The notes under the pieces were generated by a model. That model searched no databases, was not told the origin of the DNA, and worked only from the letters and a program-made list of their open reading frames with translations. Shown in pieces: positions 32,780-46,060 of a stretch of 64,000 nt of DNA. The DNA comes from Viscum album (lineage: Eukaryota; Streptophyta; Magnoliopsida; Santalales; Viscaceae). The stretch's first letter is position 1; each line of letters begins with the position of its first letter. The position numbers and the translations under genes were made by a program. The stretch lies in assembly GCA_963277665.1 (NCBI GenBank), contig CAUJRU010000140.1, forward strand, positions 62,001 to 126,000, given 5' to 3'.

Positions 32780-35620
32780 TTCTTCTATTTTTTCATTCAT
32801 CTTTTGTATTGGTACATCCATCAAAACTATACCAGCACTCCAAATTTTACTTCATGTGGAAAATATAATATCAAATGTTCCATTGATTCAAATAAAGCTG
32901 GGATATTTTTTTTTCAATTTATATAAAAGTAAAAAAACATATTATTGCAATATACTTAGTGCATCATAGTCTATTGTTGCCTAAAAAATGTACCAGAAAA
33001 AATATGATATTTCTATAACAGTGTCTCAAATTATTGAATTCAACTAACCTCTAAATACAATAAGAATAAGTATTTTCATTATAACATTACTGAAATGACT
33101 TTTTAATCCAGAAATATCACCATTTCGGATACATATTGACAAATCAGAAACATAACCATCTAGAAGCCTCAAATCAGAAATCCACTAACAAAATAATTAT
33201 TGATTTTTTTGAAAAATATATAAGACACTTTTGGCTTAATTAACTTCTGTGGTCTATCATTTTCAAACAGTTCATGTTCTGGTCTCCTTCATATTTGGGA
33301 GAGATCTAATCCGGACTTTACATTATCATTGGTCTTAAAAGGTGTGTCCAAAACTATATAAAATATATTATCAAAATAGTTCTTCCCAATATGGATGACA
33401 TCCAACATGTGACAAACCAAAAAATCATACCAATATGGAAGTTCCAAAAAAATGATCCATTTTATCAAATTGTGTTCTTTCCCAAAGCCATCTATTTTAT
33501 TTGGTATATAGTCAGTCTAATAGTGACGTGAGGTAATCAAGATACAATATATTTTAACTCATTACACAAGATCATAGTTGGAGGTCCATCTCTTTCATTT
33601 TTCCTTTTTTGAAATGATATTTTCTCCTCTAAAAAGGATGACCGGTAGGAATAAATCTTCGGTGATAGTCAAATAAACAATGGTATCTTTCATTGATGAG
33701 CATAAATGATTTTATATCACTCATATATTATGAACATGATTTTAAACCATGTGTACTCTATCCAGACAACATTCCATATGTTGGGAAGTCACAAATTTTC
33801 CATCTTAATGCAACTTTCATTGGGATGTTTTTGCAAAAACATCATATTTTTGGTCATCATTAATCCACAAGAAATTTAATTCATCAATAAATGGTTTCAA
33901 ATAAATATTGATATCATTTATTGAATGTCGTGGAGTTAATAAGGTCAAAAATAAACATGGATCATTCATCAATATCCAAGGAGGTAAATTGTATGGAGTG
34001 ATAAAAATGGAACAACAAGAATATTGACTACCGTAAGAAATCAATGGATAAAAGCTATCAGTGGAAAGACCTAATCCCATGTTTTAGGCTTCTAAATCAA
34101 AATATGCATGTACTTGTTCAAAATATTTCCATAAATTACCATCATAAGGATGATTTAAGATTTTAGTGGTTGAAATATTTTTTTTGTGACATGAAGTCAA
34201 TGGCACTATTCTCTAAGATATAAATAAAAACTAAAATCTGGGTGTAAGTGGTAAATACCTCAACTATTTTATAGGAATCAATCCAAACTTCCCAAATTGA
34301 GCCACTTTCTACCTTGATTTTTCACATGAAGGACAACTAACTGATGACTCATTTCCACCATAATATACCTGCCCAAATGGCCCGAAGGCCTTCATTTTTT
34401 CCTGATATTTGATAACCCCCCTTTCAAGGGATGAGAGGGAACCTTTACAAGTCCCGTAGTCTTAGATATTACATGGACCATAGGCTTAAGAGACATTACA
34501 TGACCTGAAGGTCTTAGGGAATTTAACCAGACTATAACTACAAGAAATTCCCCTCCACAGCATTTGCATTCTGATGGTAGCTCTCCACCTTCGCATGGAT
34601 ATCTGGATAAGCTTCCTGTGAAAGAATAAGCTGGTCCTAATGGAATAGCCATGCCCTCTCATACTTCCAAATCCATTGGTTCTACTCCGGTGAGTGTGCC
34701 TGCTTTGAATCCTCCTCTAGGGATGCTCCTTTTTGTAGAGTCTGTCTGGGGCAACTACATGTGGCCCAAAGGCCCTGAGGTGGCCCGAAGGCCTTAAAGG
34801 TTTCCCAAAATCCCTATTGACCTGAAGGCCTGGATGGCCCTAATACCTTAAGGACTCCAATCCCAAACTGGTGGCCCAAGGTGAATAGTTTTGGTTACTA
34901 TAGTACCAAACATTACATGCTACAATAACTACTACAGTACCCCATAATGCCTGCTACAAAATAACCACATTACTGCTATAGTACTGCTACAATACCAAAA
35001 ATATATCTCCGCATGGTTTTGAACCTAGGCCTCATTGATGCACTTAAGGATACCTCACCAATTGGGCTCAGGATCTTGTGCTCCACCATAATATAATATG
35101 TAATAATTTGAACATGCATGAATCTTCCAATAACCAAGACACATATTACAAACTATCCTTTTTCTATTATATAAATTATTAGGTAACACATTTCCTTTAG
35201 GTAATAGTGCTTTAACCAAAGAGAATATCTGATCGAAATAGCTATTTATCATTCCATTATCTGATTTAATAACTATAAATTTTGTAACTCCTTCAAATTT
35301 TCTTATCTTTCAACATGGATATAATTTATCTTCAGAATACTTTAAAAACTCATAAAATTTAGATGGTTACAAACCATGATTTTAATAAATATCATCACGA
35401 GTTTCAGTTTTTTGAAAGGATAGACCAACAACATCATGTAATAAATTTCAAAATCATGATGAATCTGAAACTAAATTATCTGTATCCTCTCTAGAACCAT
35501 GTTCACCATATTGATACCAAAACAATATATTATTTTCGAAAACCAAAACACAATATATAACCCCAAAATTTTTAAATGTGTCAAACCTCATCAGATCCCA
35601 TTTCATAGATGGATACTTAG
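32780..35620 (-). pseudogene. CACTA TNP2-type transposase relic
   Basis: TNP2 catalyses excision and insertion of CACTA elements. Minus-strand blocks in order: YQYGEHGSREDTDN (about 35520), FDQIFSLVKALLPKGNVLP and YWKIHACSNYYILYY (35250-35090), then after an insert SSVSCPSCEKSR (about 34345-34300; the family's C..C..SRW motif), ILNHPYDGNLWKYF (about 34160), MGLGLSTDSFYP (34080) with SPYNLPP-like TPYNLPPW and DIYL-like NIYLKPFIDEL, then FGKEHN, HMLDVIHIGKNYFDN (about 33420-33375; family HNLDVMHIEKN) and LKSHFSN. The order and spacing fit a full-length transposase of 900 or so residues. Several frameshifts and stops plus the insert at 34368-35081 disable it. Confidence 0.9.
34354..35095 (-). 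mobile_element. 714-bp tRNA-headed retroposon with 14-bp target duplication
   Basis: TCCACCATAATATA occurs at 34354-34367 and again at 35082-35095; removing the insert and one copy rejoins the transposase at ILYYGG...GGNESSVSC. Read on the minus strand, the insert starts with a tRNA-like head: A-box GAGCCCAATTGG (about 35071-35060) and exact B-box GGTTCAAAACC (35025-35015), spaced about 35 nt as in tRNAs. The remaining ~640 bp is of higher GC content and includes repeated GGCCCGAAGGCCT strings. A long duplication implies LINE-type retroposition. No poly(A) is visible. An 86-codon frame at 34652-34392 has no family resemblance. The length is unusual for a SINE; it may be a fusion. Confidence 0.8.
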
Positions 35621-35859
35621 TTGTCCCTTCTGAAACAAATTCTTGTTTGGATGATGCAAATGATAAAAAGCTTAAACACCTTCAATATATATAATATTTA
35701 TACCAAAACCATTTGGATTATTGTGATTATTTATCCAAACACGATCTTGAAAAAAATATTTTTTTCGACTACTTTATTCCATATTTCTATAAAAAATATA
35801 AAATTGAAAAATTCTTTATGAATAAGTTTATATAAGAACAAGATGACTGAAAAAATAGA

Positions 35860-38790
35860 AAAAAATAATAATTTATAATTTATTTTTAAATATTGTAAAC
35901 TTTATATATTTACCACTAATTTTTAATAACTACCACTAATTTTTAAAAATTTTGGTTATTTTAAACTAATTATACTTATTTAATGTTCAATTTTACTAAT
36001 CTTTTCAAATTATCTCTAATATTTTGTAATTAAAAATATTTTTTATTAATTAATTCTAATTTTAAGTATAATTTAATATAAAGTAAAATAAATATTATAA
36101 ATTAAGAAAAGGTGTAAATCATATAATTGTCAATTTTCAAGTCATGAGAAATGACCAATTTGGGTCAACTATATCAAATTTTTTCATTTCTCATGACTTG
36201 AAAATAGAAGACCTATTTCATTTTCACATTTTTAGTATTTTATAATAATTTATATTATTTCGTAACAATTTATAATAAATTATAGTAATTTATATCAATT
36301 TACTCTAAATTATATCAAGTTTTATTAATTTTACCATATTTACTAATTATTATTAATTATTACTATTTATTAGTAATTTTTACTAATTTTACTATTTATC
36401 ACTAATTTTTACTAATTAACACTAATTTTTACTAATTTTAACAAATTACAACAAATCTTTACTAATTAATAAAAATTATTATGTACTATTTCTAATTTTT
36501 ACTAATTTCTACAAATTATTATTAATTATTACTAATTATTGCTAATTTTTACTGATTTCTAATAATTTCCACTAGTTTTTACTAATTTTTATTAGTTTAT
36601 AACATTATATTATGTTTTTTATTAGTTTATAACAAATTATTACAAATTATTACTAATTACCACTAGTTAATTACCACTAATTATTACTAATTACCACTAA
36701 TTAGTACTAATTAAAACTAATTATTACTAATTACCACTAATTATTACAAATTACCACTAATTATGAATTTTTTACTAATTACCACTACTTGTAACTAATT
36801 AACATTATCTTTTTCTAATTACAAATAATTATTAATAATTATTATGAATTACTACTAATTATTAGGAATATTTATGATTTTTTACTAATTCTTACTAATT
36901 GTTACTATTTTTAGTAATTATTATTAATTTTTACTAATTATTACTACATACCACTAATTTTTAGTAATATTGTTTAGTTTATAACAATTTTTTACTAATT
37001 AACACTAATTAACACTAATTAGAACTAATTTTTATTAATAATTTGTAATTTTTACTAATTATTACTAATTACTATAAATTAATTACCTCTAATTTTTACC
37101 AATTTCCTCTAATTATTAATTTTTTTACTAATAACCACTAATATTTACTAATTACTATAGTTTTTACTAATTATGAAAAATTATTACTAATTATTATGAA
37201 TTATTATGAATTGTTATGAATTTTTGGTAATTTTTAATAATCATTACCATTTTTTACTAATTATTACTAATTATTTCCAATTATTATTATTTTATGCTAA
37301 TTATTATTAATTAGAAAAACATTTTACTAACATTTATTAGTTTATAACAGTTTTTACTAATCATTACTAATTACCACTAATATTTACAAATTATTATTAA
37401 TTTTTACTAATTTTTACTAATTAACACTAATTACCACTAATTACAAAAAAAATCAGTAATTATTATGGATCATTACTAATTATAACGAATTTTTTTACTA
37501 ATTATTACTAATTATTAAGAATTATTATAAATGTTTACTACTTATATCTAGTTATAACTAATTTTTACTAATTACCACATTTGTTTACTATTTTCTATTA
37601 GTTTATAGCAATTTATTACTAATTTTTACAATTTTTTACTAGTTATTTCTAATTACAGCTAATTATTACTAATTACCACAAATTATTAATAATTATCACT
37701 AATTATTAATTTTTTTTACAAATTACTACTAATTTTTACTAGCTATTATGATTCACTAATAATAATTATTGATTATTACTAATTATTATAAATTTGCATG
37801 AATTTTTACTCATTTTTACTAATTATTATTAATTATTACTAATTATTACTAATAATCACTAATTTTTAATAATTTTAATTAGTTATTTTTAATTATAACT
37901 AATTATCAATATTTTTTACTAATTATCACTAATTTTTAATAATTTTTACTAATTTATAACAATTTATTACTAATTATTACTAATTACCACTAATTTTTAT
38001 TAGTTTATAACAATTTATTACTAATTATTACTAATTACCATTAATTTTTAGTAATTTTGACTAGTTTTTAATAATTAATAGGAATCATTACAAATCATTA
38101 TGAATGATTACTAGTTATTACTAATTATGATGAGTTATTATTAATTATTAATAACTAAGAATAATTATTACTAATTTATACCAATTATTAGTAATTATTA
38201 AAAATTATTACAAATTATTACTAATTATTAGTAATTTTTAACAATTATTACTAATTATTACTAATTATTACTAATCACTACTAAAGACACCTAATTTTTA
38301 GTAATTATTATTAATATTTTCTAATTTTTATTAATTTCCCGTAATTTTTACTAATTATTGCAAATTATTACGAATTAATTATTACTAATGTTTACCAATT
38401 ATTAGTAATTACCACTAATGTTTACTAATTGTTATTAATTACCACTAATGTTTAATAATTATTATTAATTACCACAATTTGTTTGACTAATTACAGCGAA
38501 ATATTACTAATTTTTACTGATTACTGCTAAATATTACTAATTTTTACTAATTATTTCTAATTATTACTAATTACATCTAATTATTTGTAATTACAACAAA
38601 TTATTACTGATTACTGATAATCAAAACAAATTATTGAAAATTAAAACTATTTACTTTTATTTAAAAACATTAGTACAAATTAAAACTAAACATTTACAGT
38701 ACTAATTAATTATAATTAAATATAATTACTCTTAATTAAAAATAATTATTTCTAATTTTAAAAAAAATTAAGTAAAAAATAAAAGCATTG
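35860..38790. repeat. ~2.9-kb tract based on TTACTAATTA
   Basis: Almost pure A/T with regularly placed C, built from TTACTAATTATTACTAATTA and ACCACTAATT-type words in shifting register. There is no fixed unit length, and local runs such as ATTACTAATTATTACTAATT recur dozens of times. It lies between the transposase start and the right subterminal repeats of the CACTA element, so in its 5' leader or first intron. Confidence 0.9.
36133..36205. repeat. Perfect 22-bp inverted repeat
   Basis: Arms 36133-36154 (ATTTTCAAGTCATGAGAAAT, plus GA) and 36184-36205 (its exact complement) enclose 29 nt. It lies at the edge of the TTACTAATTA tract and contrasts with the decay around it. Confidence 0.9.
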
Positions 38791-38959
38791 AAAAAATATC
38801 TTAAACTTGAATCTTTCACTAGATGAAAATCTTGAAAGCTGCTCCCCTATAAAGTTTAAATATCATAAATATTTAAACTAAAGAATATGAGAGTAGAGAA
38901 GGAGAGAGAAATTCAGAATAGAATGGAATGAAAAAAAATCAGGTGGGGCGTATATATAG

Positions 38960-39475
38960 GTTAGATTATTTTCAACGGGTTTCTCATTGTAAAAAATAGT
39001 ATTTGCGATAGGGATCATCGCAAATAGTACCACCATTATTAATTATTGTGATAGAGAAAAAGAGTATTTGCGATGAGACTCATCGCAAATACCCACTTCC
39101 AACACTTCATTTGCAACATGCAGACATCCCGTTTCAAATAACGTAAAAGGACAGTAACTATTTGCGATGAGACCCATTTCAAATACTATCCTGCCAAAAG
39201 ATTATTTATGATGGGAGTAAACACCTGTCACAAATAACAAAAAACATGGGAAAATATTTGCAACAAGTATATGCCCCTATAGAAAATACTCCTCCCACGG
39301 TGTGGCGGGCATTTCACGCAAGATATATTTGCGACAAGAATATATTCCCATCGCAAAAACTCTTTTTAATTAACTATTTGAGACCTGATACAATTTGTGT
39401 CTCAAATAATCCCTTTCAATGGACTATTTGTGATGACTCAACCACCCATCATAAAAAGTCAATTTTTGCATAGTT
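38960..39475. repeat. CACTA subterminal repeats, right end
   Basis: At least ten copies, in both orientations, of a TATTTGCGATGRGAC/TCGCAAATA motif, for example at 39001, 39025, 39069, 39088, 39161 and 39331. In characterised CACTA elements such repeats bind the element's own DNA-binding protein and are needed for excision. The terminal repeat ends at 39475. Confidence 0.85.
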
Positions 39476-40179
39476 TTTTACATGTTAGAAAGTTATTTTT
39501 TGGTGTCAAACAAATTTTAATCAGTGACCCTTTAATGAAATTTTAATTTCTTCATCAATAACCACGTGGTATAAAGTTCCATAGCATTTTTATGTCCTTA
39601 TATACTCTTGTTTCCAAGATTAATGTTTTGTTGGCGTAGCTTGTTATCCATGATTGATGGTATTTGGATGTAGGTCTTTGTGTATTCCATGATACTAAAA
39701 TATGATCCTTGATTCCATGAGTATTACTAGAGTATCACCTTTTCATGTTTGATGTCGATCAAACATTGTTATATGTTTCTACTATATACTCATGATGATG
39801 TGTTGTGCTTATCTTACTAAGTGCTTGTTATATGTGTTACCATGCTGCTAGATGTTTTTTCTAGATATTCAAAACAAGGGTTAATTAAGGTATAATTACC
39901 ATATAGTAGGAGAGGAAAAAAATGTGAGGGAATGACGATGGTTGGCCGATATATGTGGTAAAATAATAATGAATTTGTGGACACAGATGAAACATGATGC
40001 CTTGGGTATATTGGGTAATGTGTCAAAAATCAACACATTTTGGATACTGAGTACATGTTCACAAGTATGCCTTCTGGAATGACCTAAGAATTTGTACCTC
40101 TATAATAGAAAGTAACTTGTCTCTAGCCTTGTGTCTTGTTAATTATCACTTCCAATATCTTTTTTCACCCTTCTAAAAT
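39476..40179. other. No gene seen
   Basis: AT-rich sequence with short incidental frames, outside the CACTA end. No repeat family recognised. Confidence 0.6.
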
Positions 40180-40800
40180 AGAGCCAAAGGTAGTGGGAAT
40201 AGGGATTGTGGATGATTGGTTTGCACATGAGTGCTCGACAAATGATTTTTTAATCTTACTGGTGAACTTATCATTATCATATAATACACAGATTATACAT
40301 GAGAACCCTTGTTAAGGATTCATCAATGGTGACTTGTTGTGTTTTATTACACAAAACATTCTTGAGAATCTTGATGCACATGAAGACATCATGTATTGGG
40401 ATCCAGGTAAGGGAAGGGAGACCGTGGAAGATGGATGGACCAAGGATCATTGAGGTGGGAGTGGTACTGATACATACACTGGAGGATACCAATTTTCCCC
40501 TTTTAAAATTTTTATCTAGTTTGGTTTTACTCATTGGGAGCCCAATTTTTATTGTATGACATGTGTTCCATCTGAAATTATTTTCCCCATTTTGATTACT
40601 AAGAGTATTTTTTGATTTATTTATATTATTGATGAATGGATATGACACCATGGGTGTTTTATCATTACTTATAGTGTTTCTACCATCATTTCTAGTGAAC
40701 AATCTCTTGCATATGGGGAGGCACCAATATGGTCTTGTGGATCTTCTGCTCGGATCTGGTGGTTCGGGTCGGTTTGTTACGCCTATGAGAGGTTTTTATC
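40180..40800 (+). pseudogene. LINE ORF1-like (DUF4283) relic
   Basis: The plus strand carries GRPWKMDGPRIIEV (about 40410) followed about 30 residues later by NFPLLKFLSSLVLL and IGSPIF (40490-40550). This matches the order GPW..DGRP...L.KW ... NLPL.FW....L..IGSPI of the DUF4283 domain in ORF1 of plant LINEs, an RNA-binding protein that escorts the LINE transcript. The key W in LPL.FW is replaced by L. The frame is open for 86 codons from 40299; an antisense frame of 141 codons (40702-40277) covers the same place and shows no domain. No endonuclease or RT follows, so the copy is truncated or interrupted. Confidence 0.45.
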
Positions 40801-41201
40801 ATAGTTAATGATCTTTATATGATTTTTGATTCTATATGCATGTATTCTACCACATCTTCCCTATTGGTTCCACTATATAACACCATGAAATTATCAAAAA
40901 ATAACCTTTTATTCGATAGTGAATGCGGTAAGAAATATCTAGCTTAAATAACCCACAAAATGTTTTTAGTTAAATTTAATCTCTTTAGTAGATTTTGAAA
41001 AAAAATCCAAAGTTTAAATGAACCATAATATAGTATACTCTTATAACTTATCCATTTAACTGTTGGGTATACATTATAATGACAAAATTATGAAAAGTAT
41101 GGTTATCAATTAATTATAAATAAAATAATAATAATTTAAAAGAAGAATAATTGTTTTCTAAAAAAAGTATTTTCCCTAAAAGGTTGTTTTGTGGAACATT
41201 G
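40801..41201. other. No gene seen
   Basis: AT-rich sequence up to the edge of the minus-strand LTR element. Its last five bases, CATTG, form the left target duplication (compare CTTTG at 54652-54656). Confidence 0.7.
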
Positions 41202-44200
41202 TATAGAAACCCAGGATTTTAATAAATAGATATTACATATTTTTAGATGAATATTAATTACATTACACAAACACATGCCTTAACATTGTAAAGGTATTGT
41301 TCTTATGGAATCTTGGACACATAAACAACTGGTCCATAAGTGAGCTATGTCATCTCCCACTATGTTCATCATAACTAGATCCCTTCTAAGACATATCATA
41401 TATAATACATTTCATCATAACTTATAGAAATGAAAGATAATAATGTCTTAGCTAAGATGCTCATTAAAGGTAAAAAATGGAGATATGTAATCATAACAAT
41501 AATATAAGGGTATAAGTACATAAGTATAACTTGTCAAAACTATACCATGTTTATCAATGATCATAATATCAAGTCATGGAATAAAGATTTGTAGTTCATA
41601 AGACAATAATCATAAGGCAATTAAAGAACATGATCCATGAGTTCATAACACTATCATAAGATATAGAATTGTGGAATACATGTAAGTATAGAAAATCATT
41701 TTCATAGCATCCAAGAAACACTACCATGGATATCATAGTGGAATATGTTCACTCTCCAAACCATCATCATCATCATGGTTTACTCCCATGATCATCATAG
41801 AGTACAAAGTCTCTTACCAAACAGAGTTCACTCCCCATTCTATTCCTGCATATCTCATGAGATATAAATCTTTACAAAATGTATTGGATGAATATATAGG
41901 TCTGACCCATCACACAATGAATTCCATAAGTACTTGTGCCACAAGATCATAAAATATTCATTATATCATAACCCATGAAAAGATATGAGTTTCATAAAAA
42001 TTTCATCATAACATAAGCAATGGAAAATAAATAGGTTCCATAATCATTTTATCATTTTATCATATAATAAACCATGAAATGAAGTGGGTTTCATAAGCAT
42101 TTTTTCATGGTATCACCCACGGAAGAGAAAGTTGTTCCACAAACATCTTTTAATCACATAAATAAACCATTTATAGAATGAATAAGAATGGTATACCTGG
42201 ATAATATCCTCAGTAAAGAATAAGTAAAATCAAAGGGTAACATCTTAGATGTAAAATTATTGTGAATGATCACATGGAACCTTTATTGGGGAAAATAAAT
42301 TTTATTTGAAAATGAATTTATTTAATCTAAAAATTAAAAATATAATTTCGAATTAATATTCAATTTAAATAACATTGAAAAATTATAATGGATTCTTTAA
42401 AAATAATTTAAAACCTTTCTTGACTAAAATATCCTTTCTGATTTGAAATTACAATTTATAAAACATAAAACATTTTATAAATATTTTTCTCTGAAAATAA
42501 CCTTGAAAACTTATAATGGAATCCTAAAAAATCATTTATAACATTTAATGATGTAAATATCCTATAAAAATTGTGATTTTGTTTTTATTACATAAAACAG
42601 TTTTAAAAAAACTTTGTTTGAAAATATCCTTCAAACCATATAAAAGAATATTTTAAAAATCATTTTAAAGATTTCTTGAAGAAAATATCCATTCCAAATT
42701 GGAAATAAATTTATTAAAAAAAACATTTTAAAATTTAATTTATTTTAAAAAAAACAAGAAAAATAATAATGTAGTCTTAAAATAAAATAATGGTCTTAAT
42801 GGTGGGAAATTATTTTGTTGTTATACATGATAAAACAAAGATTCTTTTCACATTTTCAGTAAAAACCAAATGGTCGTTGTTTGGAAAATTACATGATTAT
42901 TACTTAATAATAATTTTCATAAAAATAATATATGTGAAAATAAATCTTTAATAAACCATTTTATGAATGTTTAAAACATTTTTGAATTTTTTTTGAAAAC
43001 ATTGTTTTGGATGAAAATGGGTTTTGAAAAAATAGATAATTGAAGATGATTTTTCATAAAAACATTATTTTGAACACCCAAGTACATAAATATAGAAAAA
43101 GTAATGGAAAAAATGTATTCTTATGACTAAACTATAGGAGATTAAAAGTCATGAGTATATTGATAGATTTATTGTAAGGTTTTCTCATCAGAATTATAAT
43201 CATAAACAATTCCGATAAATAATGAGATCGTGAGAAAAAATATTTACCACTATATAAACATTTAATTATAAGACCCATGAAATAAAGACCCTATAGTTTA
43301 TATGTAAATACAGATAATTTTCATTAGAATAATCATAAAATAAATTCATGGTTATTATATACACCACATAATATAAATATCTTGTGAATATGGAATGTGT
43401 CTCATAAGAGAAAAAAGTGAAATGAAAATCCATTACCACCTTAGTATTGTTTTTAATCATAATACATAATAAATAATAACATCAAATTAAACTTTAAATA
43501 TAATAAAAATCAGGAGATTAATGATATTACATGTCAAATAGGCAGTGTATACACTATACAAAAGAACTGAGTTGTGAATTTTCATATGTCTCTTAGAAAT
43601 AAAAGAGAGACTGGAAAACCTCACCATAATCCTTGAATTACTTCGTAAACATTTGATCCTCCTTTATAAAAAATATTTTATCATTATAAAAATATTAAAT
43701 AACCATAAATATTTGTATATATCATACAATATAATATTTACTAATGACATTTTATTACCTTTTTATTAACAATTTCTTGTTAAAATCATGTTTCAGGCAA
43801 TAATTTCCATATTTTTCATGTATGTTTAGATTTTTTATTCTTGATCCTATTACTTTGATAATAGTTCCATAATTTCAATAATATTAATGATGATATAAAT
43901 ATAATTTATTTTACATATACATTTATTTTGAGTGATTCAAAAAATTTAGAGATAGATAATGACATGCCCTATTCATGGAGATAATAGACCCTATGTATGC
44001 AAGAAAATTATTTCCATTTTATTAATGGAAAAGAAATAAATAATGTAAAATAATATATTAAAATTAAAGAATAATTTTTATTTCATATATATCAAATATT
44101 TTCATTAAACCCACTCTTATTACCTTCCATGTTATGTGTGAATGAATCACATAGCTTCGTGAGGTGGTAGTCCTCCGTACAGACAAACGACGTTATCATA

Positions 44201-46019
44201 TTCCAACATGATGGAAATTAATAAGTAATACATGATATAATGATTATATAAGCATAATAATACAATATATATCAAATATATAAAAAATAAATCATTATTT
44301 TCATTTATGAGTGGTGGTACTGGAAAACGAATAATATTGGTTCATGAGGCAGTAGTCCGCCGTACATGGAAATGATGATTTCAAAATACATATGGTAGAA
44401 GAGGAGAAAGATTTAGGTTATTAAATTAACATAATAACATATATTTATATTTAAGATAACAATTCTATCATATAATCACAGTTTAATAACAACTTAATGA
44501 GATTGAGGAAGAAATACAATGAAACACTTGGTTAAAGACGTTACCTCTTATTTAGAAAAATCCTTTTGGTTTTCCTCAAAAGGCTTATTAGGATTAAATA
44601 TGACCAATATATGGGTTATAAGATGATATTATGGAATTTTTTAATTTATTTTTCTTGGTATGTGCTGATATAAATGATTATGGAAGTGTGAAGAGGAGAG
44701 GAGAGGGGTGACCTTTTATTAGTGAGGTGAGTGGATCACATGTAATTTCTAAAAAGAAAAATTTATACCCAAGTGTTTCACAAAAAAAAGGATAAAAAAT
44801 GGTGCATTATATAAAATAAAATAGGTAAGGTCAAAATATATCAATATAAATATTTTTGTACAAGTTTTGGGTCATTTTTATCACTTACCCGTTTAGTTTA
44901 ACCCACTATAAACCGATTTCTACCTTTACATGGATAAATACTTTTTACTATTTTTCTAACTCATTATGGTAAAAATTTAATTTTACCTGATTAAATATTA
45001 TAAATTACTCTTATTAAAAGTATTTAATCCATTTTCCAAGTTTTTATATATAATTGACAATGTTTATTTTAAAATTAATCCTGCAAACGTGATGAGAAAA
45101 CATGTTTTCAAAGAGAAAATGTTCAAAAGCTAAATAAGTTTTTATAACAAAATAAAAAATAAAAATTATTCCAATGAAATAAAATAAAAAATATATATAT
45201 AATTGAAAAAAATTTATTTTAAAAACAAATGAATATAGTCTTTTTGATTTTAAATTTTTTAAAAGAAATAAAAATTCTTAATAAAAACATGTATTTTTCA
45301 ATATTCGTCTAAAAAATTATTATCTTAGAAAATTTTCAAAACATGAACCTAATATAATTTTGAAATTATTATTTAAAATATAAACATTATTTTGTTGAAA
45401 TAATTTTATATAATTTTAAAAAAATTATTCTAAAATTCAATTATAAAAGGCGACAAAACTAATTTTTAGAAAAATATCGTTTTCAGTGTAAAATTGGATT
45501 TATAATAATATATTTTCTAGAAAACACATAATATTAATGATAAAAATTTGACTGAATATATAATATAAACATTTTGTTAAAATAATTCATCTAATTTAAT
45601 TTTTTTAATTTAAATATGTAAAGAAAATTTGTGCATATAAATATTTTTTCAGAAATTTATTTCCTTTATTTTCAAATAGTTTTTACTTTTGTCTCCAAAT
45701 AATTGGTCACCAAATAATACATTATATATAAATTTTCAAACCATATATTTTAATAATATAGTTAAACATATTCATACCATCCATTTCAATCTCTGTTTGA
45801 TAACTATCATATTTAATAATAATATTTTCTTGGTATGACACGTTTTGTTTGATCTTGGAGTTCAGTATAACACAAGGTACACCCAGTGTTGTGTGTAAAA
45901 CATGATAAAGTTAGTATAATGTGTAAGACCAGGTATACATGATAATCCATGTAATAAAAAATACCGAAAAGATTAAATTTATTTGGAATAAATATATCAT
46001 AATAATTTGGGGTGTTACA
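41202..46019 (-). repeat. 3' LTR of the minus-strand element (4,818 bp)
   Basis: Ends at 46019 with GGGGTGTTACA, the complement of TGTAACACCCC. It contains a TATA-like AATAAAAGG (complement of 44712-44720), donor-like AAGAGGTAACGT (44548-44540), three hairpin modules (44375 to 43968) and a pyrimidine/AG site near 41433. It aligns with 49871-54651 over most of its length. Confidence 0.8.
43968..44375 (-). promoter_or_regulatory. Three hairpin modules in the minus-strand 3' LTR
   Basis: Module 1 (44375-44335, GTACGGCGGACTACTGCCTC), module 2 (44200-44150, CTGTACGGAGGACTACCACC then TCACGAAGC) and module 3 (44012-43968, TGCATACATAGGG then TCTCCATGAATAGG) lie about 180-185 bp apart and about 180 bp after the donor-like site, the same plan as in the plus-strand element. 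Confidence 0.68.
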
Positions 46020-46035
46020 CTATACCTCCCTTAAA
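46020..46035 (-). other. Polypurine tract
   Basis: The minus strand reads TTTAAGGGAGGTATAG directly before the 3' LTR, matching TTTTAAGGGGGTAGAA at 11914-11929 in the younger element. Confidence 0.7.
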
Positions 46036-46060
46036 TAAATTATTTGATCTGAAAATTACT

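Larger units (their letters stand above)
29646..39475 (-). mobile_element. CACTA (En/Spm) DNA transposon, decayed
   Basis: The left end reads CACCATTGGAAAAAAGATTA and the right end, complemented, AACTATGCAAAAATTGACTT. About 20 of the first 31 positions match as inverted repeats, both close to CACTA at the tip. Repeats based on TATTTGCGATGRGAC lie inside both ends, dense at 38960-39475. A TNP2-type transposase relic reads on the minus strand, so the element's 5' end is on the right. CACTA elements give 3-bp target duplications; CTT/TTT here is not convincing. Total length 9.8 kb is usual for an autonomous member. Confidence 0.85.

Noticed and set aside
34392..34652. 86-codon minus-strand frame
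   Set aside because: It lies wholly within the 714-bp retroposon and resembles no known protein.
35860..38790. CRISPR-like or satellite array
   Set aside because: No fixed repeat-spacer structure; words overlap in floating register, and the setting is a plant transposon.
29643..39478. 3-bp target duplication for the CACTA element
   Set aside because: CTT and TTT flank the ends, which agree at only two of three positions; this is not better than chance.
40277..40702. 141-codon minus-strand frame
   Set aside because: Antisense to the LINE ORF1-like relic, which has recognisable motifs on the plus strand; the minus frame has none.
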